A stretch of 64,000 bases of DNA. Origin: JBGOTP01 sp963717075. GTDB lineage: Bacteria > Acidobacteriota > Vicinamibacteria > Vicinamibacterales > CAVVIG01. Below the pieces are notes generated by a model. That model worked only from the letters and a program-made list of their open reading frames with translations, was not told the origin of the DNA and did no database searches. A program made the position numbers and the translations under genes. This document shows positions 49,027-56,643 of this stretch, in pieces (within the stretch, counting starts at the first letter, position 1; each line of letters starts with the position of its first letter). Location of the stretch: NCBI GenBank assembly GCA_963717075.1, contig CAVQVI010000016.1, positions 62,001 through 126,000 of the forward strand, in the 5' to 3' direction.

Positions 49027-50415
49027 TCAGTCCCGCGTCTTGAGCTCGACGTTTCTCAAGACGACGCTCGTCGGTTCCAGCCTCAGTCCGCGCTCCGCGA
49101 TGGATCGCGCTGCGACGCGGTCGCCAACTCTGAGGAGCGCGTCTGCGAGCGGCGCCAACACGCTCGTATCGTCGGGCGTCGCTGCCTCTGCGCGCTGAAG
49201 CCAGAGCACGGCTGTTTTGGGCTCGTTCAACCGGAGCGAGAGTACGCCAATCCGGCGGGCTCGCACGGCGGGATTCCGCTCGTCCGGCACAAGCGCCCCG
49301 TACTGGAGCAGCGCCGTCCTGGCTTCTTGCGTGTGCCCGCGGCGTTCAGCCGCCGTGGCGTACTCGAGAAACGCTTCCGGGTCGACCGGAAAACGCTCGG
49401 TGGCCTGTTTGAGCACGCGCTCGGCATTCTCCGACTGGCCAACGATGAGGAGCGTCCGGCCATACAGCGTCATCATGTCGCTCGTCGCGCCGGCCGTCGT
49501 TGCGACGCGCTCGAGCGCTTCGAGTGCCTTGCTCAGTGCGGATGGATCGTTGTCGCGCGCCAGCGATGTGTCCAGCCAGATGCGACCAATGGCCCCGTAG
49601 ATCTGGGGGCGATCCGGTGCGCGCTCGAGCGCAGAGCGAAGCGTGTCGACAGCCAGCTCCACGCGTCCAGCCCGAGCGTATGCCAGCCCGAGGGCCACCT
49701 GGCGTTCGGGATGGTCTCCGTCCAAACCCGCGAGTACCTGAAGTTGCTCGACTTCGTCGGCTGGCCGAGCGAGGACCCCATAGAGATCCGCCAACTCTTC
49801 GCGAGGAGGAATGAGACCGGGAGCGAGCGAGACTGCTTGCTCGAAGGCCGTGGCCGCTTCGCGCCAACGCTGCCTGTCCCGCAGGCAGACACCGAGCAGG
49901 TAGTAGTCGTCCGGCAGGCGCTTGCCGGTTGACGCCGTCTGCGTCAGGGCGGTCATGGCGCCGTCGAGGTTGCCATCGCGATAGCGCGCCAGGGCGAGCT
50001 TTCGGGCAACGCCGGACGAACGGTCGTTGAGCCGTAGCACCTGCTCATACGTCTCGGCGGCCCGCCGGAAGCGCTCCTGTTTGTATCGAACATCGCCGAG
50101 CTCCTCGAGCGGCCGGGTGGCGGATGGATCCAGGTCTGCGGCGCTCCGAAAGTCGCGCGCCGCCGCTTCCAGGTCACCGCGACGCCGGTAGGTTTCACCT
50201 CGCCTGAGGTGTGCCAGCATCGAGTCGGGTCGAAGGTAGATGGCGTTGCTGTAGGCCTCAATGGCCTGGAAGGTCTGCTCCTCTTGCAGAGCTGCATCCC
50301 CGCTGTTGATCAGGTTGCGGTAGTCCCGCTCGCGAGCCGCCGCCACCAGATACGTGAGGCCGACCCACACGGCAGCGAGCAGGAGAAGCCCAAGGAGGGC
50401 TGCGATGCGTCTCAT
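49027..50415 (-). CDS. TPR-repeat membrane-anchored protein
   Basis: This 462-residue protein starts MRRIAALLGLLLLAAVW with a membrane helix and continues with about ten TPR units (for example AIEAYSNAIYLRPDSMLAHL, AAETYEQVLRLND). It is divergent from an ECF sigma gene, so the two may be co-regulated. TPR proteins scaffold complexes. Its partner is unknown. The frame is open upstream, but 50415 begins the helix. Confidence 0.82.
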   Translation of the reverse strand: MRRIAALLGLLLLAAVWVGLTYLVAAARERDYRNLINSGDAALQEEQTFQAIEAYSNAIYLRPDSMLAHLRRGETYRRRGDLEAAARDFRSAADLDPSATRPLEELGDVRYKQERFRRAAETYEQVLRLNDRSSGVARKLALARYRDGNLDGAMTALTQTASTGKRLPDDYYLLGVCLRDRQRWREAATAFEQAVSLAPGLIPPREELADLYGVLARPADEVEQLQVLAGLDGDHPERQVALGLAYARAGRVELAVDTLRSALERAPDRPQIYGAIGRIWLDTSLARDNDPSALSKALEALERVATTAGATSDMMTLYGRTLLIVGQSENAERVLKQATERFPVDPEAFLEYATAAERRGHTQEARTALLQYGALVPDERNPAVRARRIGVLSLRLNEPKTAVLWLQRAEAATPDDTSVLAPLADALLRVGDRVAARSIAERGLRLEPTSVVLRNVELKTRD

Positions 50416-50497
50416 GGCCTTGGTTCCAAAGGAGTATCTTACGCGGAACTTTCGGGCCGGTTGGGGGTCTAAATTGTCTATAGTGGGAGCAGTAGCA

Positions 50498-51139
50498 GTG
50501 GCCTCGGATGTCGCACCGTTTGGGAGCTTCCGCGTGAAGCAAGCTGGCGTCACCGTCTGGTCGGATGTCGGGGGTCGCGAAAGCGCGCTGGTCCAGCGGT
50601 GCGCCAGTGGTGATGAAGGCGCCTACGCCGAGCTGCTGGCTGAACACCAACGAATGGTGATTCAACTGGCGGTGAATCTGCTCGGGGATCGCGACGAGGC
50701 ACTCGATCTTTCCCAGGAAGTATTTCTGCGCGTCTTTCGAACCATTCAACGCTTCCGCGGTCAGTCAAGTCTTCGCACGTGGATCTACCGGATCGTTGTC
50801 AATCAAGCACGCAATCGTCAGCGTTTCTGGCGGCGACGTCACCGTGCGGATCAGGTCTCGCTTGACGTGCACATCGCTGCCCACGGCGAACTCGCGTCAA
50901 ACGGCGAAGCCGGCCCGGATCGCGTGCTGGCTCAGAAGGAACTGGCGTCGCGGCTCGAGCATGCGCTGGATCACCTGCCGTTCGATCAACGGACGGTCAT
51001 TGTCCTGCGTGAAGTGGACGGAATGAACTACGAAGAGATTGCGTTCTCGCTGGGGGTCGCTGTGGGCACCGTGAAGTCGCGCCTGACGCGGGCCCGCCAG
51101 GCCCTCCGCCTCGAACTGCGAGAGGCGAAGATCCTATGA
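50498..51139 (+). CDS. ECF-family RNA polymerase sigma factor
   Basis: This 213-residue sigma factor has region 2 (LDLSQEVFLRVFRTIQRF, SSLRTWIYRIVVNQARN) and region 4 (LPFDQRTVIVLREVDGMNYEE, GTVKSRLTRARQALR). GTG 50498 is preceded by GGGAG and starts a plausible N-terminus, while upstream codons lack support. It overlaps an anti-sigma gene by 4 nt. Confidence 0.9.
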   Translation: MASDVAPFGSFRVKQAGVTVWSDVGGRESALVQRCASGDEGAYAELLAEHQRMVIQLAVNLLGDRDEALDLSQEVFLRVFRTIQRFRGQSSLRTWIYRIVVNQARNRQRFWRRRHRADQVSLDVHIAAHGELASNGEAGPDRVLAQKELASRLEHALDHLPFDQRTVIVLREVDGMNYEEIAFSLGVAVGTVKSRLTRARQALRLELREAKIL

Positions 51140-52032
51140 AGATGCTCACCTGTTCGGCGACCAGGCGTCGACTCCAGGCGTTTCACGACGGCGAACTGCC
51201 GCTCTCGGACCGGATTGCGGTGGACGCTCACCTGGAACAATGCGAGGCGTGCGCGTCGTCGCTTGCGGAGCTGCAGGTACTGCGGTCGGTCGTCCGCTCA
51301 GCGAGTCGTGAACGAATGACGTTTTCTGATGAGGACGATCATGGCTTCCAGCGCAGCGTGGTCAGCCGGCTGATTGCGGAGCAGAGCGTGTCGCTCAGCT
51401 CGCGTGTTCCCGACATGTTCGAGGACATGCGGCTGGTCTACGCGGGGCTCGGCGCCACGGTTGCGGCAATGGCCTGCGTGCTGATGATGCTCAACGTGAT
51501 GCGGTCCGTCACGGAGGATCGGCAAACCAATTCGCTGGCGGCCATCGTGAAGAACATGGCCGCTGCCGGTGCCAGCCAGCGCCTGCTGAAGCCGATCGCT
51601 TCCAGCCGGCCTGTCGTGGAGGCGGCCCGGCTGCTTCTCCCACGGTCGTCCGGCGCCACCTTCGCCGCCGATTCAGACGCCGACGTGATCCTCCACGACG
51701 TCGACGCGGAGTTTGCGCTCACCGGCGTCGTGACGAGCCAAGGACGCGTCGTGAATCTGGAACTGGTACATGCCAGCAACGGGCAACCTGTCGCGCCAGG
51801 TACCGACGAGGCACGAGCGCTGCAGAAGTTGATGGGTGCCGTAGCACGTAACCGTTATGCGCCGGCGCGCGTCAATGGCCTCCCGGTCGCGGTCAACAAG
51901 GTCTGGCTCGTCGCTCACACGACCGTGCACGGCTCGAAGAATCCGCTCGCCCGACCGGTGTCCATCGTCGCCAAGAAGCGCGTGACGATCGTCACCGACA
52001 CTACCGACGGGCGGGCGCCTCGACCTGCGTAG
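51136..52032 (+). CDS. Zinc-binding anti-sigma factor with C-terminal energy-transducer-like domain
   Basis: This 298-residue membrane anti-sigma has an N-terminal zf-HC2 motif (Cys6, then HLEQCEACA, giving H-x3-C-x2-C), a membrane helix (VYAGLGATVAAMACVLMMLNV) and a periplasmic region. The last 100 residues (TSQGRVVNLELVHASNGQP) resemble TonB-C-type domains. It is coupled to the ECF sigma gene and presumably holds it inactive. Confidence 0.85.
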   Translation: MKMLTCSATRRRLQAFHDGELPLSDRIAVDAHLEQCEACASSLAELQVLRSVVRSASRERMTFSDEDDHGFQRSVVSRLIAEQSVSLSSRVPDMFEDMRLVYAGLGATVAAMACVLMMLNVMRSVTEDRQTNSLAAIVKNMAAAGASQRLLKPIASSRPVVEAARLLLPRSSGATFAADSDADVILHDVDAEFALTGVVTSQGRVVNLELVHASNGQPVAPGTDEARALQKLMGAVARNRYAPARVNGLPVAVNKVWLVAHTTVHGSKNPLARPVSIVAKKRVTIVTDTTDGRAPRPA

Positions 52033-54208
52033 TGGCAACGTTGTTCATCGAGTCGATCGCGCGGAGGCTGAGCCCGCGCGGACCGATCGCTCCGTCGACC
52101 ACTATCTCGTAATGCTCGACTTTTGAATCGGCGATGCCATCTTTTGGAAAGACGGCCAGCCATTGCTCTCCATCCCGTGACGATTCCACCCGCTGAATCG
52201 GTGACTGATCGTCGATCACGTCGAAGGCAATGACGGTCCGGTTCGATTCAACCCGAACGACAGGGACGGAGAACGTGGGCGGCGCATTGTCGATCTCGAA
52301 GGGGGAGCCGTCGAGGTCGCCGGAGAGTGCCGCCTCGACGCCGTTCGAGGGAAGGTCGGATGCTCTGATGCGGACCAGATATGTCCCGTTGGGCACAGTC
52401 GTTGTATCCCAGACGTAGATCGACTCGGGCATGCCGCGACGGAGCGCCTTCCACGTCGATTCCCCTTCGCGACGATACTCGACGTCGTACACGAGATCAT
52501 CGCCATTCTCGTCGTCGGCCTTCCACATGAGCGTCCGCAGGCCCTTTGCATACACTTTTCGCCCGAGCGACGGAGAGGCCGATGATCCGGCCCCGCCGGC
52601 TTCCGCCGCGAGTTTCCGATCCGGCGTCGTTTGATTCTCAAAGCCCGCGAGATCCGGGTCGCCCGACGGGAACGGCTTCTGAAACACGATGCCAGGCGGA
52701 TGCACGGTGATCGATCGCACCTGGGGCCTCACGTTTCGCTGCAAGTACGCGGCGGTGATCGATGTCAGAACCGGGCTTTGCCCTTTGCCGCTCATCGCGA
52801 TGCGCCACTGCAGGTAACGAGCTTTTGGGCTCGCGATGGCCGAACCCGGCACGGCGTACGGAGACGACCACGGACTCCACGTGTCATCCGGGGTCTCGAC
52901 GTTGCCTGAGCGGGTGAAGATGTCGATGCGCCCACCGGCGCCCGCGGTGCCCCGCCACGTGACGGCTCCCCACGTCGCTACCATCTTCGCGTCCTGCACA
53001 TCCGAGATGTAGCTGCCCTGCGGTGCGAGATCAGAAGAGAGGCGGAACAGCTTGCCGGGATTTGCCGTGGCATAGTAAACCGCGCCTCGCGAGTCTTTAT
53101 GAAGCGCCGTCACCTGCTGTGCGCCGGCGCTGGCGATCAGCGTGGGCTTCAGCGGATCCCCGTCCAGACGGTAGATCTTTCCCTTGTTGCCAGTGGCGAC
53201 GATGAGGCGCCCCGTGTTATCCGTGATGACGTCGTAAGGAAGGTCCTCGTGCGATTCCCAGAGCAGATCCCACAGGCCGTCCGGTGCGACGCGATACAGG
53301 GCGCCGCGTGCCTGGCGTCGAGCGTCTGGAGCCGCGCCTGCACCGCCGGCTGACGAATCGACAGCAACCGCAGCACTCACCTCCACAGTAACCGTCGGGA
53401 CTCCCGACCGTTGTGGTTCGCCACCGGTCGGTCGCGATGTATCGATCGCAGGCATTGGTGCGCTGCCACTCGTGCCGCGGCCGGCGACAGCCGCCACGTA
53501 AAGCATGCCCTTGTCATCGAAGCGCAGCGCTCGAATTTCTTCGAACGGTGTGTCGAGCAGGAGGAAACCACGGCCCTCCGCATCCACGCGCAGCAGGCGC
53601 CCGGGGGAACCGGTGCCCACGAGCAGATTCCCCGCCTTGTCGAACGCAAGCGCCGTGGCATGCGTGGCCTTCGTCCTGTAGAACGGCGCCCCCTTGCCGT
53701 CGGGCGCAATCTTGTACACGACCCCTGCGTCGCCGGTCGCCGCATAGACGTTTCCTCGGGAATCCGTCGTGAGCGCCCAGATGTACTTGTCCTCGGGATC
53801 GAAGAAGGTCGTTGCCGTGCCGTTGCGATCAATCTTGTAGATCCTGCCGTTCGGCGAACTGGCCGCGTAAAGGCCTCCGTTCGGTGCCTTGGCGAGCGCG
53901 TGCACCTCGAGTTCCCCGGCGTCGAAGAACGATGTGCCACGGCCCTGGGCGTCCACGCGGAACACACGGCCCTCGTTCCCGGTTCCGATGAAGAGCACGC
54001 CGTCAGGTCCGGGCAACAGCGTCCAGAGAAATGGCGAGGGTGTTTCGTACACCATCTCCGTGGCCGATCCGAGCATCAGCTGACCGCGGCTGTCGATCGA
54101 GAGATTCTCAATGTCACCCTTGAGGAAATCGGTTTGCGTCGCGGCCTGAAAGAACTTCGGAGACGAGGCCTGTAGCGTCGCCACCACCAGCGCGACCGTG
54201 AGGAGCAC
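52001..54208 (-). CDS. Beta-propeller exported protein with repeat-derived upstream extension
   Basis: This protein of about 735 residues has an N-terminal membrane or signal segment (LLTVALVVATLQA) and many six- or seven-bladed propeller repeats (GLYAASSPNGRIYKIDRNG, GNVYAATGDAGVVYKI, GAVYYATANPGKLFRL). A C-terminal fibronectin-like part contains MWKADDENGDDLVYDVEYRR. The frame is open to ATG 54469, where the extra 87 codons are translated REP repeats (DQANHMRRP). GTG 54208 with TAGGGA upstream is the more likely start. Its 3' end overlaps the anti-sigma gene by 32 nt. Function unknown. Confidence 0.75.
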   Translation of the reverse strand: MLLTVALVVATLQASSPKFFQAATQTDFLKGDIENLSIDSRGQLMLGSATEMVYETPSPFLWTLLPGPDGVLFIGTGNEGRVFRVDAQGRGTSFFDAGELEVHALAKAPNGGLYAASSPNGRIYKIDRNGTATTFFDPEDKYIWALTTDSRGNVYAATGDAGVVYKIAPDGKGAPFYRTKATHATALAFDKAGNLLVGTGSPGRLLRVDAEGRGFLLLDTPFEEIRALRFDDKGMLYVAAVAGRGTSGSAPMPAIDTSRPTGGEPQRSGVPTVTVEVSAAVAVDSSAGGAGAAPDARRQARGALYRVAPDGLWDLLWESHEDLPYDVITDNTGRLIVATGNKGKIYRLDGDPLKPTLIASAGAQQVTALHKDSRGAVYYATANPGKLFRLSSDLAPQGSYISDVQDAKMVATWGAVTWRGTAGAGGRIDIFTRSGNVETPDDTWSPWSSPYAVPGSAIASPKARYLQWRIAMSGKGQSPVLTSITAAYLQRNVRPQVRSITVHPPGIVFQKPFPSGDPDLAGFENQTTPDRKLAAEAGGAGSSASPSLGRKVYAKGLRTLMWKADDENGDDLVYDVEYRREGESTWKALRRGMPESIYVWDTTTVPNGTYLVRIRASDLPSNGVEAALSGDLDGSPFEIDNAPPTFSVPVVRVESNRTVIAFDVIDDQSPIQRVESSRDGEQWLAVFPKDGIADSKVEHYEIVVDGAIGPRGLSLRAIDSMNNVATTQVEAPARR

Positions 54209-54228
54209 GAAACCGATCCCTACACGCC

Positions 54229-54441
54229 CGACCTGAAGGTCGGGCCTACGTATGTGGTTGGCCTGGTCGGGCCTACGCATGTGGTTGGCCTGGTCGGGCC
54301 TACGCATGTGGTTGGCCTGGTCGGACCTGCGCATGTGGTTGGCCTGGTCGGGCCTGCGTGTGTGGCTGGCCTGGATGCCGGGCCTACGCGTGGCATCGGT
54401 CGGGGCTGCGGTTCTCGTGGGTCCGACCTTCAGGTCGGGCG
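54229..54441. repeat. REP array of tandem 27-bp units
   Basis: About five tandem 27-bp units (CCTACGCATGTGGTTGGCCT plus GGTCGGG) are flanked by GCCCGACCTGAAGGTCGGGC and GGTCCGACCTTCAGGTCGGG palindromes. The unit length keeps the overlapping propeller frame open (nine residues per unit). It is the same family as the arrays at 1.3 and 33.4 kb. Confidence 0.88.
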
Positions 54442-54487
54442 TGCAGCCGCACGGTCGAAAAGGAGTCATAAGAATGCGGAGGGGGGA

Positions 54488-56350
54488 TTAGTTGGGCGTG
54501 ACCGAAATGGTCAGCGTCCGAGCGCCGGTCACGGCGAGGTCAGTCGTAATCTCCCACTCGCCGATCGTCGCGCTGTTGAGGCTGCTGGTACCACCTGTAC
54601 TGCGGTCGGCCTCGATAATCGCGAGCACCGACGGGGGCAGCGACGCCAGCAGTTCGCCGTTGACGACGGCGCCCGGTTGGGAGCTCAACAGCTTCACGTA
54701 GAGCGTGTCGTTACGCCGCTCACGGTTGAGGGCTCGAACGAGCTGAGGCATGCTCCGCGGCTGCGAGAGCCGTGCTTCGCGCTGCTCAGCCTGCGCGAGC
54801 CGGCGGCCGTCGGAAACCAGAAGCGAGAGGTTCCCCGAGGCGTTCGCGGGAATGGCGATCGACACGCTGCGGATGAGGTCGTCGCCGCGGTGTGGCCGCA
54901 GCAGGACCTTGAGCGGCATCGTCCGTCCGGCACGCGGCCGTGTGTCGTCGATCCAGATGCGCTCGAGCGTCGCGGTGCGCACCTGTTCGGTCGATGTGAC
55001 GACTAGCTCGAGCTTCTCGATATCGACAGGCTCGTAGTCGTTGGAGACGAGCGCGGCCAGTGGCGCGATGACCGAGGATGCCGCACCCATGGACGCGTTG
55101 TCGCCCGAGAAGAGATTGTCGAACCCAACCGTGCCGTGCCGAGAGACGGCAACATGACCCGTCACGGCAAACGTCGATGCACCGAATTGCCGCTCGTACG
55201 ACGCGAACAGATTGACGAGCACCGACGCCGTCATGATTGGTGTAAAGAGCTGATCCTTCACGACGTTGAAGCGGAACGTGCGATCGGGTGCGTGATCCGA
55301 ATTGAGCGAGATGGTGATGGGAATCATTCTGGGGCCGGGCCCGAGGCGGCCGGCAATCGTCGTGGGCCGGTCCTGGTGAATGGTGCCGATCGTGTCGCCG
55401 GTGGTGGCGAGCTTGGTCGACGAGGACAGACTCGGCAGCACCGTGTAGACGTAGGCGCGCGTCATCGGGAATTCGGTGGGCCCCAGGTTGTACATCGGGT
55501 GGCCGAATGCGAAGACGCGATCGCCGTCCACGTGCGTGACGGTGCCGGTGGCGCCGAGAAGGAAATCGCCGGTCACGAAGTTGACGCCCACGGCGTCGCC
55601 GGGTTTCAGCGGACCGTCGAAGGGCATCTCGCCGTGCTTGCCCAGGGCGCCGCCCGCCATGGGGATGAACCCCTGACCCCGGAATGCCGCGCCAAGAAGG
55701 TCCGTGGCGTTCGCATCAAAGCCGGAGATGACGAGTGGTGTGGCAATCGGCCGCAGCAGGGTGCCGACTTCGGACCCGCTGATGCCAGAGAGCGCGCCCA
55801 CGCCCGAGAAGCGTGCATCGGCGGACCGATTGGCAAACGGCCTATTCCATGTCAGTGCGTTGTCGAAGGCGGCGACGAGCGTTTCGCGGGTGACCGGCAG
55901 ATCAAGACGAACACGCGCGGCGGCTGCGCGGGGCGTCTCCACGGAGGCGTCCGTCGTCATTTCTTCGATCGGCGTGATGCCGGCGATCGGTTCTTTTGAA
56001 AAACTGCCCAGGGAGTAGGACACGGCGCCCACAAGGCGGTTGTCCACGTACACGGGGCTGCCGCTCATGCCCGCAATCACGCCGGCCTCGGCGAGCGGAC
56101 CACCTTCGAGCCGCGCCAGCACGAGATTCCGTCGGGGGCCCGTCACGTTCTCAATCACGCCCAGGATGTGCACCTTGAAGTCTTCGACGCGCGTGCCATT
56201 GAAGACCGTCCGCCCGACCCCCACCAGTCCGGCGCGGACTTCAGACACCGGCATGATCGGTGTGGCGGCCAAGAGGTGCGGCCGACCCACCGCGAGTGCG
56301 ATGCCGGTGAGCGCGACTGCCAGCGAAACGGTCAACCGTTGCATGGTCAT
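54488..56350 (-). CDS. SpoIVB-type S55 peptidase-domain protein
   Basis: This 620-residue exported protein has a signal peptide (LTVSLAVALTGIALAVG). A SpoIVB peptidase S55 domain is shown by RAGLVGVGRTVFNGTRVEDF and the GVIAGMSGSPVYVDNRLVGA motif, with the Ser in GMSGSPV. The rest is beta-rich and unassigned. The start at 56350 (MTMQRL) is preferred over the longer frame at 56392. The substrate is unknown. Confidence 0.8.
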   Translation of the reverse strand: MTMQRLTVSLAVALTGIALAVGRPHLLAATPIMPVSEVRAGLVGVGRTVFNGTRVEDFKVHILGVIENVTGPRRNLVLARLEGGPLAEAGVIAGMSGSPVYVDNRLVGAVSYSLGSFSKEPIAGITPIEEMTTDASVETPRAAAARVRLDLPVTRETLVAAFDNALTWNRPFANRSADARFSGVGALSGISGSEVGTLLRPIATPLVISGFDANATDLLGAAFRGQGFIPMAGGALGKHGEMPFDGPLKPGDAVGVNFVTGDFLLGATGTVTHVDGDRVFAFGHPMYNLGPTEFPMTRAYVYTVLPSLSSSTKLATTGDTIGTIHQDRPTTIAGRLGPGPRMIPITISLNSDHAPDRTFRFNVVKDQLFTPIMTASVLVNLFASYERQFGASTFAVTGHVAVSRHGTVGFDNLFSGDNASMGAASSVIAPLAALVSNDYEPVDIEKLELVVTSTEQVRTATLERIWIDDTRPRAGRTMPLKVLLRPHRGDDLIRSVSIAIPANASGNLSLLVSDGRRLAQAEQREARLSQPRSMPQLVRALNRERRNDTLYVKLLSSQPGAVVNGELLASLPPSVLAIIEADRSTGGTSSLNSATIGEWEITTDLAVTGARTLTISVTPN

Positions 56351-56400
56351 CACTTCTATTCCGTTATAGAAGCAAAAGTGCTGACTGGTCAAGGAGAAAC

Positions 56401-56439
56401 GGCCGTTGTTTGACAGTCTGAACGGCCCTCTGGTATCGT
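56401..56439 (+). promoter_or_regulatory. Promoter and inverted repeat of the aro/trp operon
   Basis: TTGACA at 56410-56415 is a consensus -35. A weaker -10, TATCGT, lies at 56434-56439. GGCCGTT (56401-56407) and AACGGCC (56421-56427) form a perfect inverted repeat around the -35 and could be an operator for a repressor. The predicted start of transcription is near 56446, close to the leader peptide at 56462. Confidence 0.6.
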
Positions 56440-56461
56440 CCTTTCACCAAGAGTTGTATCG

Positions 56462-56584
56462 ATGTCGAGGCTGCTCCCAACACCGTTTGCCTCTTCTTTG
56501 GCGGGCTCCAAAGGCCGGGCCGTGGTGCGTCCGTCAACGTGGTGGTACTTCGGCACTTGTGAAGAGGCTTCCGCCTTGGCCTGA
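56462..56584 (+). CDS. Aromatic leader peptide with Trp-Trp-Tyr-Phe
   Basis: ATG 56462, behind AAGAG, encodes a 40-residue peptide beginning MSRLLPTPFASSLAGSKGRA and containing TGG TGG TAC TTC (56540-56551), then GTCEEASALA and a TGA at 56582-56584. Stalling at any of the four codons during shortage of Trp, Tyr or Phe would affect the folding of the RNA just downstream. The peptide is followed by a terminator and the aroDE start, the layout of a classical attenuator. Confidence 0.85.
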   Translation: MSRLLPTPFASSLAGSKGRAVVRPSTWWYFGTCEEASALA

Positions 56585-56643
56585 GCCGCCAGCGCAGCGA
56601 CGTTTCCAAGCCTCTTCAGCCGCCGGTTGAAGAGGCTTTTTTT
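56489..56643 (+). promoter_or_regulatory. Ribosome-mediated attenuator (segments 1-4)
   Basis: Four complementary segments are present: 1 GCCTCTTC (56489-56496), 2 TGAAGAGGCTT (56560-56570), 3 AAGCCTCTTCA (56608-56618) and 4 TGAAGAGGCTT (56628-56638). Segments 2 and 4 are identical, so each can pair perfectly with segment 3. Segment 1 can pair with segment 2. Pairing 2:3 is the antiterminator, 3:4 is the terminator hairpin and 1:2 is the protector. A ribosome stalled at the aromatic codons would leave segment 2 free, giving read-through. One at the stop codon would mask segment 2, giving termination. Confidence 0.85.
56608..56643 (+). terminator. Attenuator terminator ahead of aroDE
   Basis: An 11-bp perfect stem (segments 3 and 4) with a 9-nt loop is followed by seven T bases (56637-56643), directly adjoining the ATG at 56644. 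Segment 4 contains GAAGAGG, the only plausible Shine-Dalgarno for aroDE, so the hairpin also hides the ribosome binding site. Confidence 0.85.

Noticed and set aside
56536..56556. T-box-like GTGGTGGTACTTCGG
   Set aside because: It resembles a T-box core but coincides exactly with the Trp-Trp-Tyr-Phe codons of the leader peptide, and the RNA around it forms a classical four-segment attenuator with no specifier stem.
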